Source: UBA11855 sp035297385 (lineage in GTDB: Archaea; Thermoproteota; Bathyarchaeia; Bathyarchaeales; Bathycorpusculaceae). Taken from it: a stretch of DNA of 64,000 bases. Both the position numbers and the translations under genes were made by a program. The DNA lies in contig DATGZD010000049.1 of the NCBI GenBank assembly GCA_035297385.1, positions 1 to 64,000 on the forward strand. Reading direction: 5' to 3'. Positions 33,214-42,357 of this stretch are shown in pieces (position 1 is the first letter of the stretch; the number at the start of each line of letters is the position of its first letter). The notes beneath the pieces were generated by a model, which saw only the letters and a program-made list of their open reading frames with translations, ran no database searches and was not told the DNA's origin.

Positions 33214-35829
33214 ATGCAAATATCAAGAAATAAGGCAAAAGTGACAACTACAATCATTTTGATGCTTTTGATGGCTACAGGAATAATTATGACTTATCCT
33301 GTTCAGGCACAAACTAATGTGCAAGAAGGCGGTGGGGGACCTCTACCTTCGGGCGTTACACCTGATACAACCTTCGATGCATTTGCTCAACTAAGCTTTA
33401 GACCTACAACTATAGGCGTTGGACAAACCTTTCTAGTAAACCTCTGGGTTACTCCCGCTATACACCCAAGCCGATACTTCAAAGACTTCAAAGTGACTAT
33501 AACAAAACCAGATGGAAAACAAGATGTCATCACTATGGATTCATACAAAGCAGACGGAACTGCATGGTTCGAATATGTCGCAGACCAAATCGGAACTTGG
33601 ACCCTCAAATTTGATTTCCAAGGAGCCTACTTCCCAAGAGGTAATTACACCTCGACCGGAGGAGCTTTTGGTGGAACCTTAAATGCAGTCCAGTCAGCTT
33701 ACTACAAACCATCTTCATCTCCATTGCGAACCCTAATAGTACAAGCCGATCCAGTGTACCCGTGGCCTACATCAGCGTTACCAACCGACATCTGGACGCG
33801 ACCTGTACACGTTGAAAACAGAGAATGGTGGACAATCAGCGGCAACTGGCCAGCTACTGGATACGTTGGTTTTGGTAATTGGGACTCAATGTACCCTGAT
33901 ACAAGTCAAACATACAACTCTAGGCACAAATTTACACCTTGGGTTCAAGGACCAAACAGTGCTCATATTGTTTGGAAGGAACAAGGTAACATCGCAGGGT
34001 TAACAGGAGGACAAACCGGACAGTACGGAGTTACGGGCAGTTCGCCGGTTCCAAACATAATTTATGCAGGAAGATGCTACGAATCCTATTCGAAGCCAGG
34101 CACAGGATCAACAGCACAAACATATTGGCGATGCTATGACCTACGCACCGGACAAACGTATTGGGAACAGCCTGTATCAACCATAACGAGTACAGGATTC
34201 TTCTTTGGACCATCAGTAACTGCACTAGTACCTAACATAATAGAGTATACTGGTCCACAACAATCAGAAGTAGCTGGAGCATCAGCAGCAGGAGCATGGT
34301 CGGTCAACCTCATCTACATCGGAGGCGGAAGACTTTACAAATGGAACCCATGGACTGGAGCCATGACTACAAACATTTCAATCTCACCTTTATCGTCAGC
34401 AACATTCTATAAACAATCAGTTGGCAGAGGCAGCGAACCAATGGCATTAAGCATTCAAGATCTCGGTGAAGCAGCAGGAGCTGATCGTTACCGATTAATC
34501 AACTGGACAACAGCAAGCGGCGGTTATGGTAGCTCAATATCCGACAGCAACTTCTCAACGAGAGTTAGAACCAACACAAGCTATGCTCGCAGTAGTCTAC
34601 CATCCTATGTTGACTGGAACACAGGCTATGGTGCTACTGTATCTGGGGTCACCGTAGCAGGTGTTTATATGGGAATGAACTTGACAGGATACAATGCTTG
34701 GACTGGTCAAACGCTTTGGTCAAAGATAATCAATGAGCCAGTATACAGTGGTGTTTGCGATATTGTTGACCATAACACGCTCGCTGTATTATCAGATCGC
34801 GGCTATTACGTAGGCACTGATTTAGTAACGGGAGCTGAAAAGTGGAAGAGCGACCCAATGCATTATCCATGGACGTCCACTGGTTTTGGTGCATATTCTT
34901 CAATGTCTGCTTATGGCATGTTCTACAGAGAATCTTATGACGGTATCTATGCATTCAATTGGACTAACGGGAAGATTGTCTGGCACTATGAAGCACCTAC
35001 AGCCTCACCATTTGAGACACCCTATACGGGATGGAATGACACAGGAGTCTATCCTTTCTACTCATTCGGTGTCGGCGGCATTATAGCTGATGGCAAATTC
35101 TACACTTGGACATACGAGCACACAGAGAGCTGGCCAGTAACTCGAGGCTGGGGAATACATGTCATCGACTGCTTCACTGGCAAAGGTGTATGGAACCTCA
35201 CTGGATGCATTCAGCCAGTTGCGATTGCTGACGGATACCTTGTTGGCACAAACAGCTACGATGGCTACAAATACGTGTTTGGCAAAGGTAAAAGCGTAAC
35301 AACTGTTACAGCACCAGATGTTACTGTGCCTCTTGGATCAGCAATAACCATTAAAGGTTCAGTACTTGATCAATCCCTAGCACAGCCGGGTACACCATGT
35401 GTTAGCAAAGACTCTATGAAGACACAGATGGACTATTTACATATGCAACTGCCAATTGATGGAATATGGCATAATGTTACAATGACAGGCGTTGAAGTTT
35501 CGTTAACGGCAATAGGCTCAGACGGAAACTATGTAAATATTGGCAAAGCCACTACTGATTCATACTACGGTACTTTCAAATTCGCTTGGACGCCTCCAAA
35601 AGAAGGTGCCTACCAGATTATGGCCAACTTTGCAGGAGATGATTCCTATGGTAGTTCTGGAGCTTCAACTGCAGTAACGGTTGGTCCAGCACCAGCACAA
35701 GCACAACAAATAGATGTTCCTGCACCAGCAGACATGACACCATTGTATTATCTTGTAGTCGGTGCCACTGTTGCCATTATAATAGCAGTCGCAGTCGTAG
35801 GACTACTGTTGCTGAGAAAGCGACAGTAA
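33214..35829 (+). CDS. Secreted beta-propeller surface protein with C-terminal membrane anchor
   Basis: 871 residues. Signal peptide at 1-~32 (basic start, hydrophobic ILMLLMATGIIM, cleavage after VQAQ). An Ig-like N-terminal domain (PTTIGVGQTFLVNLWVTP) is followed by PQQ-type propeller blades recognisable from repeated TGQTYWE, TGQTLWS, TGAEKWK, NGKIVWH and TGKGVWN. A second Ig-like domain covers about 695-830, then an Ala/Pro linker and a final transmembrane helix (LVVGATVAIIIAVAVVGLL) with RKRQ stop-transfer. Many N-x-S/T sequons. Probably a major cell-surface or substrate-binding protein; ligand unknown. Monocistronic, with U-rich end. Confidence 0.85.
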   Translation: MQISRNKAKVTTTIILMLLMATGIIMTYPVQAQTNVQEGGGGPLPSGVTPDTTFDAFAQLSFRPTTIGVGQTFLVNLWVTPAIHPSRYFKDFKVTITKPDGKQDVITMDSYKADGTAWFEYVADQIGTWTLKFDFQGAYFPRGNYTSTGGAFGGTLNAVQSAYYKPSSSPLRTLIVQADPVYPWPTSALPTDIWTRPVHVENREWWTISGNWPATGYVGFGNWDSMYPDTSQTYNSRHKFTPWVQGPNSAHIVWKEQGNIAGLTGGQTGQYGVTGSSPVPNIIYAGRCYESYSKPGTGSTAQTYWRCYDLRTGQTYWEQPVSTITSTGFFFGPSVTALVPNIIEYTGPQQSEVAGASAAGAWSVNLIYIGGGRLYKWNPWTGAMTTNISISPLSSATFYKQSVGRGSEPMALSIQDLGEAAGADRYRLINWTTASGGYGSSISDSNFSTRVRTNTSYARSSLPSYVDWNTGYGATVSGVTVAGVYMGMNLTGYNAWTGQTLWSKIINEPVYSGVCDIVDHNTLAVLSDRGYYVGTDLVTGAEKWKSDPMHYPWTSTGFGAYSSMSAYGMFYRESYDGIYAFNWTNGKIVWHYEAPTASPFETPYTGWNDTGVYPFYSFGVGGIIADGKFYTWTYEHTESWPVTRGWGIHVIDCFTGKGVWNLTGCIQPVAIADGYLVGTNSYDGYKYVFGKGKSVTTVTAPDVTVPLGSAITIKGSVLDQSLAQPGTPCVSKDSMKTQMDYLHMQLPIDGIWHNVTMTGVEVSLTAIGSDGNYVNIGKATTDSYYGTFKFAWTPPKEGAYQIMANFAGDDSYGSSGASTAVTVGPAPAQAQQIDVPAPADMTPLYYLVVGATVAIIIAVAVVGLLLLRKRQ

Positions 35830-35850
35830 TTTTAGAACTCTTAAAATTCC

Positions 35851-35866
35851 ATTCTTTTTTTGTTTT
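35851..35866 (+). terminator. U-rich terminator after the surface-protein gene
   Basis: A T-rich run (seven T, then TTTTA) starts about 22 nt after the stop codon, the usual archaeal termination signal. No strong hairpin precedes it. Confidence 0.45.
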
Positions 35867-35889
35867 ATTCTTAAGCACATTATGTGTTA
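35867..35889. repeat. Motif pair ATTCTTAAGCAC / ATTATGTGTTA (copy A)
   Basis: The 12-mer and 11-mer lie side by side just before the trmB stop codon region, and both recur exactly in swapped order at 36707-36733. CACAT-T-ATGTG makes a small palindrome. They could be binding sites for the TrmB regulator encoded between them. Confidence 0.45.
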
Positions 35890-35916
35890 ATTTTAGTGTT
35901 TTGTAAGCAACAGGTT

Positions 35917-36624
35917 CTAAGCGGTCGAAGAATCCCATAGAAATTGGAAGTATTCTCTGGCAAACCCAACCAGTCCCACATGGTTGCTCCAGATTATTAA
36001 ACTTGGTTTCTCCTCACCAAGAAAGAGCATAGCTTCTTTACCATCTGCAATTATACCACCACCAAACATATGATCTCTAAATTTAAGCTCGGTAATTCCA
36101 ACAATTTTCTTAAGAAAATGCCAGTCATCACTTTTTCCAGCGACTAAAATCTTCACAGCTACAGACTTCTTTATGTTGTTCAAGGGTAGTTCAATGAACG
36201 CAATCAATGAACGTGTAAAAGCGGGTGCTGCGATCATAATTTCTCTGTTTGCTTTCTTCAACACTTCCTCAAATTTCGATACTATTGCTTGCTGTCCGTG
36301 AAGGATTAGTATGTCGGGTCGTTCTACCAATTCACGTTTCTCATAAAGTGGCTGCAATTCTTCCGCTAAACATCGTTCCCAGTTTTGATACTCATCATCT
36401 CGTTTGCGTCTTGCTGCAGCCACGGCTTCGAGAGGCGGAACAGGATAATACTTTGACGGACGTGTTTCGGTGCTCTTTATCCAGCATTTTTCTTTCAGTG
36501 AGTTTAAGACTTCGTAGATTTTACTGTAGGGCACTTTGGCTTCACGACTGATTTCTATAGCAGTCAATTGTCCGCCTTCAAGCAAGCTGAGGTAAGCATC
36601 AGTCTCATAAGCGTTCAACCCCAT
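35917..36624 (-). CDS. TrmB-family transcriptional regulator
   Basis: 235 residues. N-terminal winged helix MGLNAYETDAYLSLLEGG, ISREAKVPYSKIYEVLNSL; a coiled-coil linker; then the phospholipase-D-like effector domain (ANREIMIAAPAFTRSLIAF, FGGGIIADGKEAMLFLGEE). TrmB proteins sense sugars or other ligands. The reading frame continues upstream of the ATG with SISEEAREILRK, exactly the start homologues have, but contains no ATG, GTG or TTG; an ATT at 36657 is the natural position. The gene lies between the surface-protein gene and the Tes-like gene, with the same sequence motifs on both sides. Confidence 0.88.
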   Translation of the reverse strand: MGLNAYETDAYLSLLEGGQLTAIEISREAKVPYSKIYEVLNSLKEKCWIKSTETRPSKYYPVPPLEAVAAARRKRDDEYQNWERCLAEELQPLYEKRELVERPDILILHGQQAIVSKFEEVLKKANREIMIAAPAFTRSLIAFIELPLNNIKKSVAVKILVAGKSDDWHFLKKIVGITELKFRDHMFGGGIIADGKEAMLFLGEEKPSLIIWSNHVGLVGFAREYFQFLWDSSTA

Positions 36625-36706
36625 CTTTCGAAGAATTTCACGTGCTTCCTCACTAATTGACGTATAGCATTCCCCTTTTTCACCTTAGGAAACGTTTGGA
36701 AACCTT

Positions 36707-36733
36707 ATTATGTGTTATACTATTCTTAAGCAC
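36707..36733. repeat. Motif pair ATTATGTGTTA / ATTCTTAAGCAC (copy B)
   Basis: Exact recurrences of the two motifs found at 35867-35889, here in reverse order with a 4-nt gap. They lie in the divergent promoter region between trmB and the Tes-like gene, 12 nt before the latter's GTG. A position over the start site would suit repression. Confidence 0.45.
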
Positions 36734-36744
36734 TTCCTATCGTA

Positions 36745-38244
36745 GTGAAAAACATGCAAACTATCAAAAATACAAAAAGTATCTGCCCAGAATGTCTCAG
36801 AGCGTTAGATGCGACAATTTTTGAGGAAAATGGAAAAGTCTTCATAAAGAAAGAATGCCCTGAACATGGAGCCTTTCAAGAATTGTACTGGTCAGATTTT
36901 GAACAGTACCAACGGGCAGAGAAGTTCAGGTACGACGGTAAGGGTATACAAAACCCGCGGACACAAACCGAAAAGAACTGTCCGCTTGATTGTGGGATCT
37001 GTCCTGAACATAAATCACATACCGCTTTAGCAATTATTGATGTGACGAATAGATGTAACTTGACTTGTCCAGTCTGCTTTGCAAACGCCGCTGCAGCAGG
37101 CTATGTATATGAGCCAACTCAGGAGCAAGTTGTTGGAATGCTAACGAATCTGCGGGCTACTAAACCAGTTCCTGCTACAGCCTTGCAGTTTTCAGGCGGT
37201 GAACCAACTATTCGGAATGATTTGTTTGATTTGATTATGAAAGCAAAAGAAGTCGGTTTCAGACACGTGGAGGTTAACACTAACGGCGTGCGAGTATCTC
37301 GCGATGTTGAATATGCGAAGGGATTGAAGGCTGCTGGAATAAGCACTGTATACCTACAATTTGATGGTTTAACATCAGATGTGTACAAGTTTATTCGTGG
37401 TATAGATTTACTCGATATAAAGATGAGAGCAATCGAGAACCTTCGTCAAGCAGGCTTCAACAGCGTGGTCTTAGTAGTAACTTTGGTAAAAGGCGTTAAT
37501 GATAGTCAATTAGGTGACATCATAAATTTTGCTGCAAAAAACTTCGATGTAATTAGATGTGTCAACGTACAACCAGTCTCATTATGTGGTAGGTTACCAC
37601 CACAAGAACGAGAGAAAATGCGCATTACAATTCCAGACTTCATGCACTTGGTCGAAGAACAGACGAAAGGGGATATCAAGGTCTCAGATTTCTATCCGGT
37701 TCCCGTCGTCGTACCTGTCTCCAAAGCAGTTGGTTCGTTAAAGGATAAACAATACGTAGAGTTTACTGCTCATCCACATTGTGGGATGGCAACATTTGTT
37801 CTAGTTGAAAATGGCAAAATTACACCAGTAACACGTTATGGCAATATCGAAAAATTCAGAAACTCCCTTCTAAAAGTCTATGAAGATGCTGAAAAAGGAA
37901 GCAAGAATAAAGCTAAGATACGACTCGTTGGAGCTGCCCGTCACCTGAAATTTAGTTTCCTAAGAAAATACGTGCTCAGTGTACTCATGGAAGGTGACTA
38001 CAAGTCCCTTGGTGACTTTGCACGTACAGCGCTTATGATATCCTCGATGCATTTCATGGACCCATACAATTTTGATTTAGAGCGAGTCCAACGCTGCGTT
38101 ATTCACTACGCCGTGCCCGATGGTCGAATCATCCCATTCTGTACAATGAATAGTATCCATAGACCAGAGGTTGAGAAGAAGCTTGGTGTACCGCTTGAAG
38201 AATGGAAAAGTAAGCATAAGCTTGAAATAAGTCAACCTCAATAA
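36745..38244 (+). CDS. tes: Radical SAM enzyme, tetraether lipid synthase (Tes)-like
   Basis: 499 residues. The radical SAM motif TNRCNLTCPVC has Cys104, 108 and 111. Before it are the extra cysteine groups CPEC (14-17), ECPEHG and NCPLDCGICPEHKSHT, and after it further cysteines, as expected for an enzyme with several accessory Fe-S clusters. This arrangement and the CFANAAAAGYVYEP stretch match the Tes/MJ0619 group, which couples biphytanyl chains to make GDGT. Start GTG 36745 or ATG 36754. Preceded by the shared operator-like motifs. A different radical SAM lipid enzyme of the same family cannot be excluded. Confidence 0.82.
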   Translation: MKNMQTIKNTKSICPECLRALDATIFEENGKVFIKKECPEHGAFQELYWSDFEQYQRAEKFRYDGKGIQNPRTQTEKNCPLDCGICPEHKSHTALAIIDVTNRCNLTCPVCFANAAAAGYVYEPTQEQVVGMLTNLRATKPVPATALQFSGGEPTIRNDLFDLIMKAKEVGFRHVEVNTNGVRVSRDVEYAKGLKAAGISTVYLQFDGLTSDVYKFIRGIDLLDIKMRAIENLRQAGFNSVVLVVTLVKGVNDSQLGDIINFAAKNFDVIRCVNVQPVSLCGRLPPQEREKMRITIPDFMHLVEEQTKGDIKVSDFYPVPVVVPVSKAVGSLKDKQYVEFTAHPHCGMATFVLVENGKITPVTRYGNIEKFRNSLLKVYEDAEKGSKNKAKIRLVGAARHLKFSFLRKYVLSVLMEGDYKSLGDFARTALMISSMHFMDPYNFDLERVQRCVIHYAVPDGRIIPFCTMNSIHRPEVEKKLGVPLEEWKSKHKLEISQPQ

Positions 38245-38278
38245 ATTCCCGAATTAACAATAAGGAAGCAAGAATAGA

Positions 38279-38611
38279 ATGGGTGGAAAAAAGAAGCTCG
38301 GCTTGAAACAAATGGAAAAACAGCAAGTCGACCAAGACTCTAAAACTAGTAAAGAGAAGAAGAAAGAAAAAGCTGGTCCACCGAGAGAAAAAAGAACCAT
38401 TATAGGCGTAGTTGCACCTGACGCTAAGAATGATAGAAACATTGCTGAAATCAAGAAGATGAATGTATTAACTCCATATGGTGTAGCTACAAAATTCGGT
38501 GTCCGAATAAGCGCAGCTAAAGATTTCTTAGAACAGCTCGAAAAAAATGGATCTGTTGAACTCGTCTCAGGTAGCCACAATATAAAGATTTACAAACCCG
38601 TCGCCGCATAA
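38279..38611 (+). CDS. rps25e: 30S ribosomal protein S25e
   Basis: 110 residues. MGGKKKLGLKQMEKQQ start, Lys-rich linker, then the winged helix LTPYGVATKFGVRISAAKDFLEQLEKNGSVELVSG (cited as a segment). S25e occurs in TACK and Asgard archaea but not in most euryarchaea, so it supports the taxonomic placement. Confidence 0.94.
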   Translation: MGGKKKLGLKQMEKQQVDQDSKTSKEKKKEKAGPPREKRTIIGVVAPDAKNDRNIAEIKKMNVLTPYGVATKFGVRISAAKDFLEQLEKNGSVELVSGSHNIKIYKPVAA

Positions 38612-38651
38612 CATTTTTCTCTTGTTCTTCTTCAAAACTGTTTGAGGATAA

Positions 38652-39140
38652 GTGAAAACTATGGATTTCCCTGAAAAAGTCTATACCGAAACTGAACATA
38701 AAATAGCAAAAAAGTTAATCGAGGAAGGCTACAAGCATCATTTAGAAGTAGAAGGAGAAACTGTCTTCAAACAGAAAGTAGATCAAGTTCTGGAATTAAT
38801 AAGACGGGCAGGATACTATGAGTTCTTCCGAACCTACATAAGACAGATAAAAGAAATTGATGGGTTGACTCAACTTCGCGAGACAGAAGTTGCTATCTGG
38901 GCAAATAAATTCGCTGTTGAGAATGCTGTTGATGCTGCTAGTCTCTTTATTCAGAAAGCCTATCATATGAAACAATACGTAGACGGTGAACTCTATTATG
39001 GTGGCAACTCAGAGAAACAAACGGTTGAAAAACGTGTAGAATTCTTGAAGACATTAAAGAACAAGACTGATGATAAAGAAATAAAAGATGAATGTGAAAG
39101 ACTTCTTCAGATGTGGGCTGAAAGCTCCTTAGCTCCCTGA
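38652..39140 (+). CDS. Conserved alpha-helical protein of unknown function
   Basis: 162 residues, all helical and charged: FPEKVYTETEHKIAKKLIEE, then VDQVLELIRRAGYYEFFRTY, LRETEVAIWANKFAVENAVD and a final LQMWAESSLAP. Contains no cysteine pair or membrane helix. Start GTG 38652 or ATG 38661. 41 nt after S25e, probably in the same transcript, and overlaps the next opposite gene by 12 nt. No family recognised. Confidence 0.6.
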   Translation: MKTMDFPEKVYTETEHKIAKKLIEEGYKHHLEVEGETVFKQKVDQVLELIRRAGYYEFFRTYIRQIKEIDGLTQLRETEVAIWANKFAVENAVDAASLFIQKAYHMKQYVDGELYYGGNSEKQTVEKRVEFLKTLKNKTDDKEIKDECERLLQMWAESSLAP

Positions 39141-39599
39141 CTGCTCCACTCTGATCCTTGTCCCACTCTTAACTTGGCTGAACAATTCTAAATTTTTTGT
39201 GATTTTTCCCAGAATACTTACGGGACTGTAAGGTTGTGATTTTCCATAGAAAATACACAGCGCGCTGCCCATCGGCCAAAATGCAATTGTACCTGTTTCT
39301 ACTGTTGGTTTAGCTTTTTCTTCACCCAGCTTGAGAGGAATCTCAAAGTATACTTCTTCTTTCCATAAAGCTGCTCTACCTTCCACAGGTAATTTCCTAA
39401 CAATAGTATCTATTGTTCGAGGTGCCATGAATCGAACTAGCTCTCCTTCAGCTTCTCCTAGTCCTTCAATGAGGAATTTCACTTTGATACGTGAAATGCC
39501 TGTATCAACTGTTTCGTTTTCATGTTCCTCAGAAAGACCCGTACGTGATTCCTCAGGACAAAAATAATACTTGATGTTCAATTTAACTCTTACAGTCAA
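39129..39599 (-). CDS. Cyclophilin-like fold protein (TM1367/DUF369 type)
   Basis: 156 residues. VKFLIEGLGEAEGELVRFMAPRT, LPVEGRAALWKEEVYFEIPL, and GTIAFWPMGSALCIFYGKSQ with SPVSILGKI are the characteristic segments. These archaeal and thermophile proteins have a cyclophilin-like barrel but no shown prolyl isomerase activity. About 35 N-terminal residues are extra, so the start (TTG 39599) may be internal. Nine bases from the NAD-kinase-like gene upstream. Confidence 0.8.
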   Translation of the reverse strand: MTVRVKLNIKYYFCPEESRTGLSEEHENETVDTGISRIKVKFLIEGLGEAEGELVRFMAPRTIDTIVRKLPVEGRAALWKEEVYFEIPLKLGEEKAKPTVETGTIAFWPMGSALCIFYGKSQPYSPVSILGKITKNLELFSQVKSGTRIRVEQSGS

Positions 39600-39607
39600 A
39601 AGAGAAA

Positions 39608-40771
39608 CTATTCGACTTTGACCGGGCGTTTAGTCTTGTAATCTGTGATTACAGTCATTCCATATTTCATTAGTGTAGCATCCAAATCAGTGTCCCCAGT
39701 GTCAACCTTAAGTCCATTGAGGCTTCTCAATTTACTTTCTGTTGCGATTACGATTATATTATCCAAACCAACTTGCCGAATCACTTTTGAGCTTAATTGT
39801 TGGTTTCCTCTGCCAAATATAAAACCTTGACCACCAATTGGTGTAACGATTATCTTTGCTTTTTTGTCGTCGATGGTTTTGAGGATTTGCTCTTCATTCA
39901 CATCTTGCGCCACTAATTTTTTGTTAAGAAAAAGATCTGCACCTAACAAAGTTTTCTTTACGTCTAACAAATCAGCAATAGCACGTGTTGTCGTACCAGG
40001 TCCGATTATGTAGACTGTGTCAGGCGCCATCTCTTCAATTATATAGACTGCTATAGCGGCTTGATTTCGTAGTTCACTTTCTGTTATTGGACTCGCCAGC
40101 TTATTTGCTTGGATAAGACTAGGCTCATATGGTGTCAATGTATAACCATAGAGTTCTGCAGATAAACGGCCTTCTCGAAAAGCTTTTTCATCTACGTCCA
40201 TGACTTCTACTTCTTTCAACGGCAAATGTCCAAGCAGAAATCTTGTGGCAACTCTTGCTGCAGCCTGTGGGTTAACGGCGAAAACGCCACTGTGCATCTT
40301 TACTCCAGTGGGAACTCCTAAAACTGGAAACTTAGTGTCGATTGCATTGAGTATATCTCTTGCAGTGCCATCACCTCCACAAAAAACTAGTAGGGTTATG
40401 TTTTCGACTGCCATCATCCGTGCTGTTTCTCGTGTGTCTTCTGCAGTAGTTTTAGTTTTTCTTTTGCCCAAAATGTTGTAATCAAACCCGCACGCTTTAG
40501 CCTCATCCTCACCGAGTGCGCCAGCGCCAAGGAGGAGCTTAACGGATACTCTGGCTTGTCGTAGTTCGGACAGGAAGGTTTCAGCCCTTATCGGTGCAAC
40601 AGGTTTTGCGCCTAATCTGATAGCTTCATTTAAGATTCTACTTCCATCTGTGCCCTTCAATCCAACCGCGCCACCCATTCCGGCGATTGGATTAACTATT
40701 AAGCCCATAATCTTCGTTGGGCTCTCGCTTCCGTCACTGGCTGCATCAGTTTTGGACATAACTACAGACAC
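39608..40771 (-). CDS. ATP-NAD kinase-like protein
   Basis: 387 residues. MGLIVNPIAGMGGAVGLKGTDG begins the diacylglycerol/NAD kinase fold, and LLVFCGGDGTARDIL is the GGDGT phosphate loop. LGVPTGVKMHSGVFAVNP and a C-terminal region (IGGQGFIFGRGNQQ) mark the long AcoX-like branch rather than classical NadK. Substrate NAD is likely but not proven. Start GTG 40771 or ATG 40759. Likely cotranscribed with the cyclophilin-like gene. Confidence 0.82.
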   Translation of the reverse strand: MSVVMSKTDAASDGSESPTKIMGLIVNPIAGMGGAVGLKGTDGSRILNEAIRLGAKPVAPIRAETFLSELRQARVSVKLLLGAGALGEDEAKACGFDYNILGKRKTKTTAEDTRETARMMAVENITLLVFCGGDGTARDILNAIDTKFPVLGVPTGVKMHSGVFAVNPQAAARVATRFLLGHLPLKEVEVMDVDEKAFREGRLSAELYGYTLTPYEPSLIQANKLASPITESELRNQAAIAVYIIEEMAPDTVYIIGPGTTTRAIADLLDVKKTLLGADLFLNKKLVAQDVNEEQILKTIDDKKAKIIVTPIGGQGFIFGRGNQQLSSKVIRQVGLDNIIVIATESKLRSLNGLKVDTGDTDLDATLMKYGMTVITDYKTKRPVKVE

Positions 40772-40871
40772 ACAAGATAGTTAGATCAAAGCATAATAAA
40801 AATGGAATTACAAAACTGAAAGCATAATGAACAGAAAAGAATAGGAGAGAAAAGTTTTAGAACAAGAGAGA

Positions 40872-42287
40872 TTAGAGAGTCTCGCAACTGCCTAAGAATT
40901 TCTTGTTGACGTCCGCCAACCATGGGTATAGTTTACTCAACTTCTCCATCGATTCTGCGACTTTCTCGGTTGGGTATTCGTAGGGTTGTAGTCTGCCGCT
41001 GAAGTATTCATCGTAGGCGCCCATATCAAAATAGCCGTGGCCACACAGCAAGAATAGTATAGTCTCTTCTTTTCCAGTCTTCTTGCATCGTAACGCTTCG
41101 TCGATTGCGCCTTTAATCGCATGTGATGGCTCAGGTGCGGGTATTATACCTTCAGCTTGGATGAATTGTTTAGCGGCATCGAAGACTTCGACCTGGTTGA
41201 ACGCTTCAGTCTCTATTTGTTTCTCGTTTGCTAACACACTTATGGTTGGAGCGATACCGTGGTAACGTAGTCCACCGGCATGTATTGGTGCGGGTATAAA
41301 ATCGTGTCCTAAAGTATGCATTGGGACTAATGGTGTTATCCTTGCAGTGTCACCGTGATCGTATACGTATTCACCTCGTGTGACTTTGGGGCAAGCTGTA
41401 GCTTCAGTAGCAACGAACCTGCATCCTTTTGGTGCTTTCTTTGCGATTTTATCATGGTAGAAGGGCCAGATCATACCTGAGAAACTACTGCCCCCGCCGA
41501 TACAACCATAGATAACATCAGGATAATCATCAACCATTTCCATCTGTTTCTGGGTTTCTAAACCTATAACAGTTTGATGTAACAATACGTGGTTAAAGAC
41601 GCTACCTATGGCATAGTTGGTTTCTGCCTCGTTGACTAGCGCATCCTCAACAGCTTCGCTAATGGCAATACCTAAGCTGCCTTTGTTGTTTGGATCTTCT
41701 TGGAGAATCTTTCGGCCACTTGCAGTTTGCTCGCTTGGACTTGCGTACACATCAGCACCAAAAGCATTCATCATCATCTTTCTGTATGGCTTCTGATCAT
41801 AGCTTGCACGAACCATGTAGACAGTGGCTTTCAGGTCGAACATCATTGTTGCAAATGCCAATGCGGAGCCCCATTGTCCGGCGCCTGTTTCTGTAGATAA
41901 GCGTTTTGTGCCTTCTTTCATGTTATAGTAAACCTGTGGTACAGCAGTGTTTGGCTTATGACTTCCGGCTGGGCTGGTGCCTTCATATTTGTAGTAGATT
42001 TTGGCAGGAGTTTTCAACAATTTTTCTAGCCCGATAGCTCTGAATAGAGGTGTCGGTCTCCAGATTCGGTAGACCTCTCGAACTTCGTCAGGAATATCAA
42101 TCCATCGTTCTTGACTCATCTCTTGACCCAAGATTGCTTTAGGAAAGATTCGAGGAACGATTCCTGCGCCTGGAGCCTTCGTCTCCACATCGATGAAGGG
42201 TGGAAGAGGCTTTGGTAAGTCAGGTGTTATGTTATACCATTGTTTTGGTAATTCATCTTCACTCAGCATTATTTTTCTAGTAATCAT
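40872..42287 (-). CDS. trpB: Tryptophan synthase beta chain, TrpB2 type
   Basis: PLP enzyme converting indole and serine to tryptophan. GTSPAGSHKPNTAVPQ contains the PLP lysine; ETGAGQWGSALAFA and CIGGGSSFSGM follow. The long N-terminal arm beginning MITRKIMLSEDELPKQWYN is TrpB2-specific. The open frame extends to 42431 with an unlikely Tyr/Val-rich leader; ATG 42287 has GAGGAAGG just upstream and gives 471 residues. No trpA is visible here. Divergent from an ACT-HTH regulator across 155 bp. Confidence 0.95.
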   Translation of the reverse strand: MITRKIMLSEDELPKQWYNITPDLPKPLPPFIDVETKAPGAGIVPRIFPKAILGQEMSQERWIDIPDEVREVYRIWRPTPLFRAIGLEKLLKTPAKIYYKYEGTSPAGSHKPNTAVPQVYYNMKEGTKRLSTETGAGQWGSALAFATMMFDLKATVYMVRASYDQKPYRKMMMNAFGADVYASPSEQTASGRKILQEDPNNKGSLGIAISEAVEDALVNEAETNYAIGSVFNHVLLHQTVIGLETQKQMEMVDDYPDVIYGCIGGGSSFSGMIWPFYHDKIAKKAPKGCRFVATEATACPKVTRGEYVYDHGDTARITPLVPMHTLGHDFIPAPIHAGGLRYHGIAPTISVLANEKQIETEAFNQVEVFDAAKQFIQAEGIIPAPEPSHAIKGAIDEALRCKKTGKEETILFLLCGHGYFDMGAYDEYFSGRLQPYEYPTEKVAESMEKLSKLYPWLADVNKKFLGSCETL

Positions 42288-42320
42288 GTTACCTTCCTCG
42301 TCGCTGGGTTGTGGAACAAA

Positions 42321-42357
42321 CCTTAATGCTTTATTTAAGGCTTTTGTGTATATATAT
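42321..42357 (-). promoter_or_regulatory. trpB2 promoter with putative operator
   Basis: On the coding strand a TATATATA box (42349-42357) is followed by CCTTAAATAAAGCATTAAGG (42321-42340), whose outer six bases form an inverted repeat. It covers the expected transcript start, about 35-55 nt before the ATG. A repressor, perhaps the ACT-HTH protein encoded next door, could bind there. Confidence 0.4.

Noticed and set aside
32982..33233. 83-residue open frame upstream of the surface-protein gene
   Set aside because: Phe/Tyr/Lys-rich composition typical of AT-rich noncoding DNA, overlaps the real gene start, no ribosome binding site.
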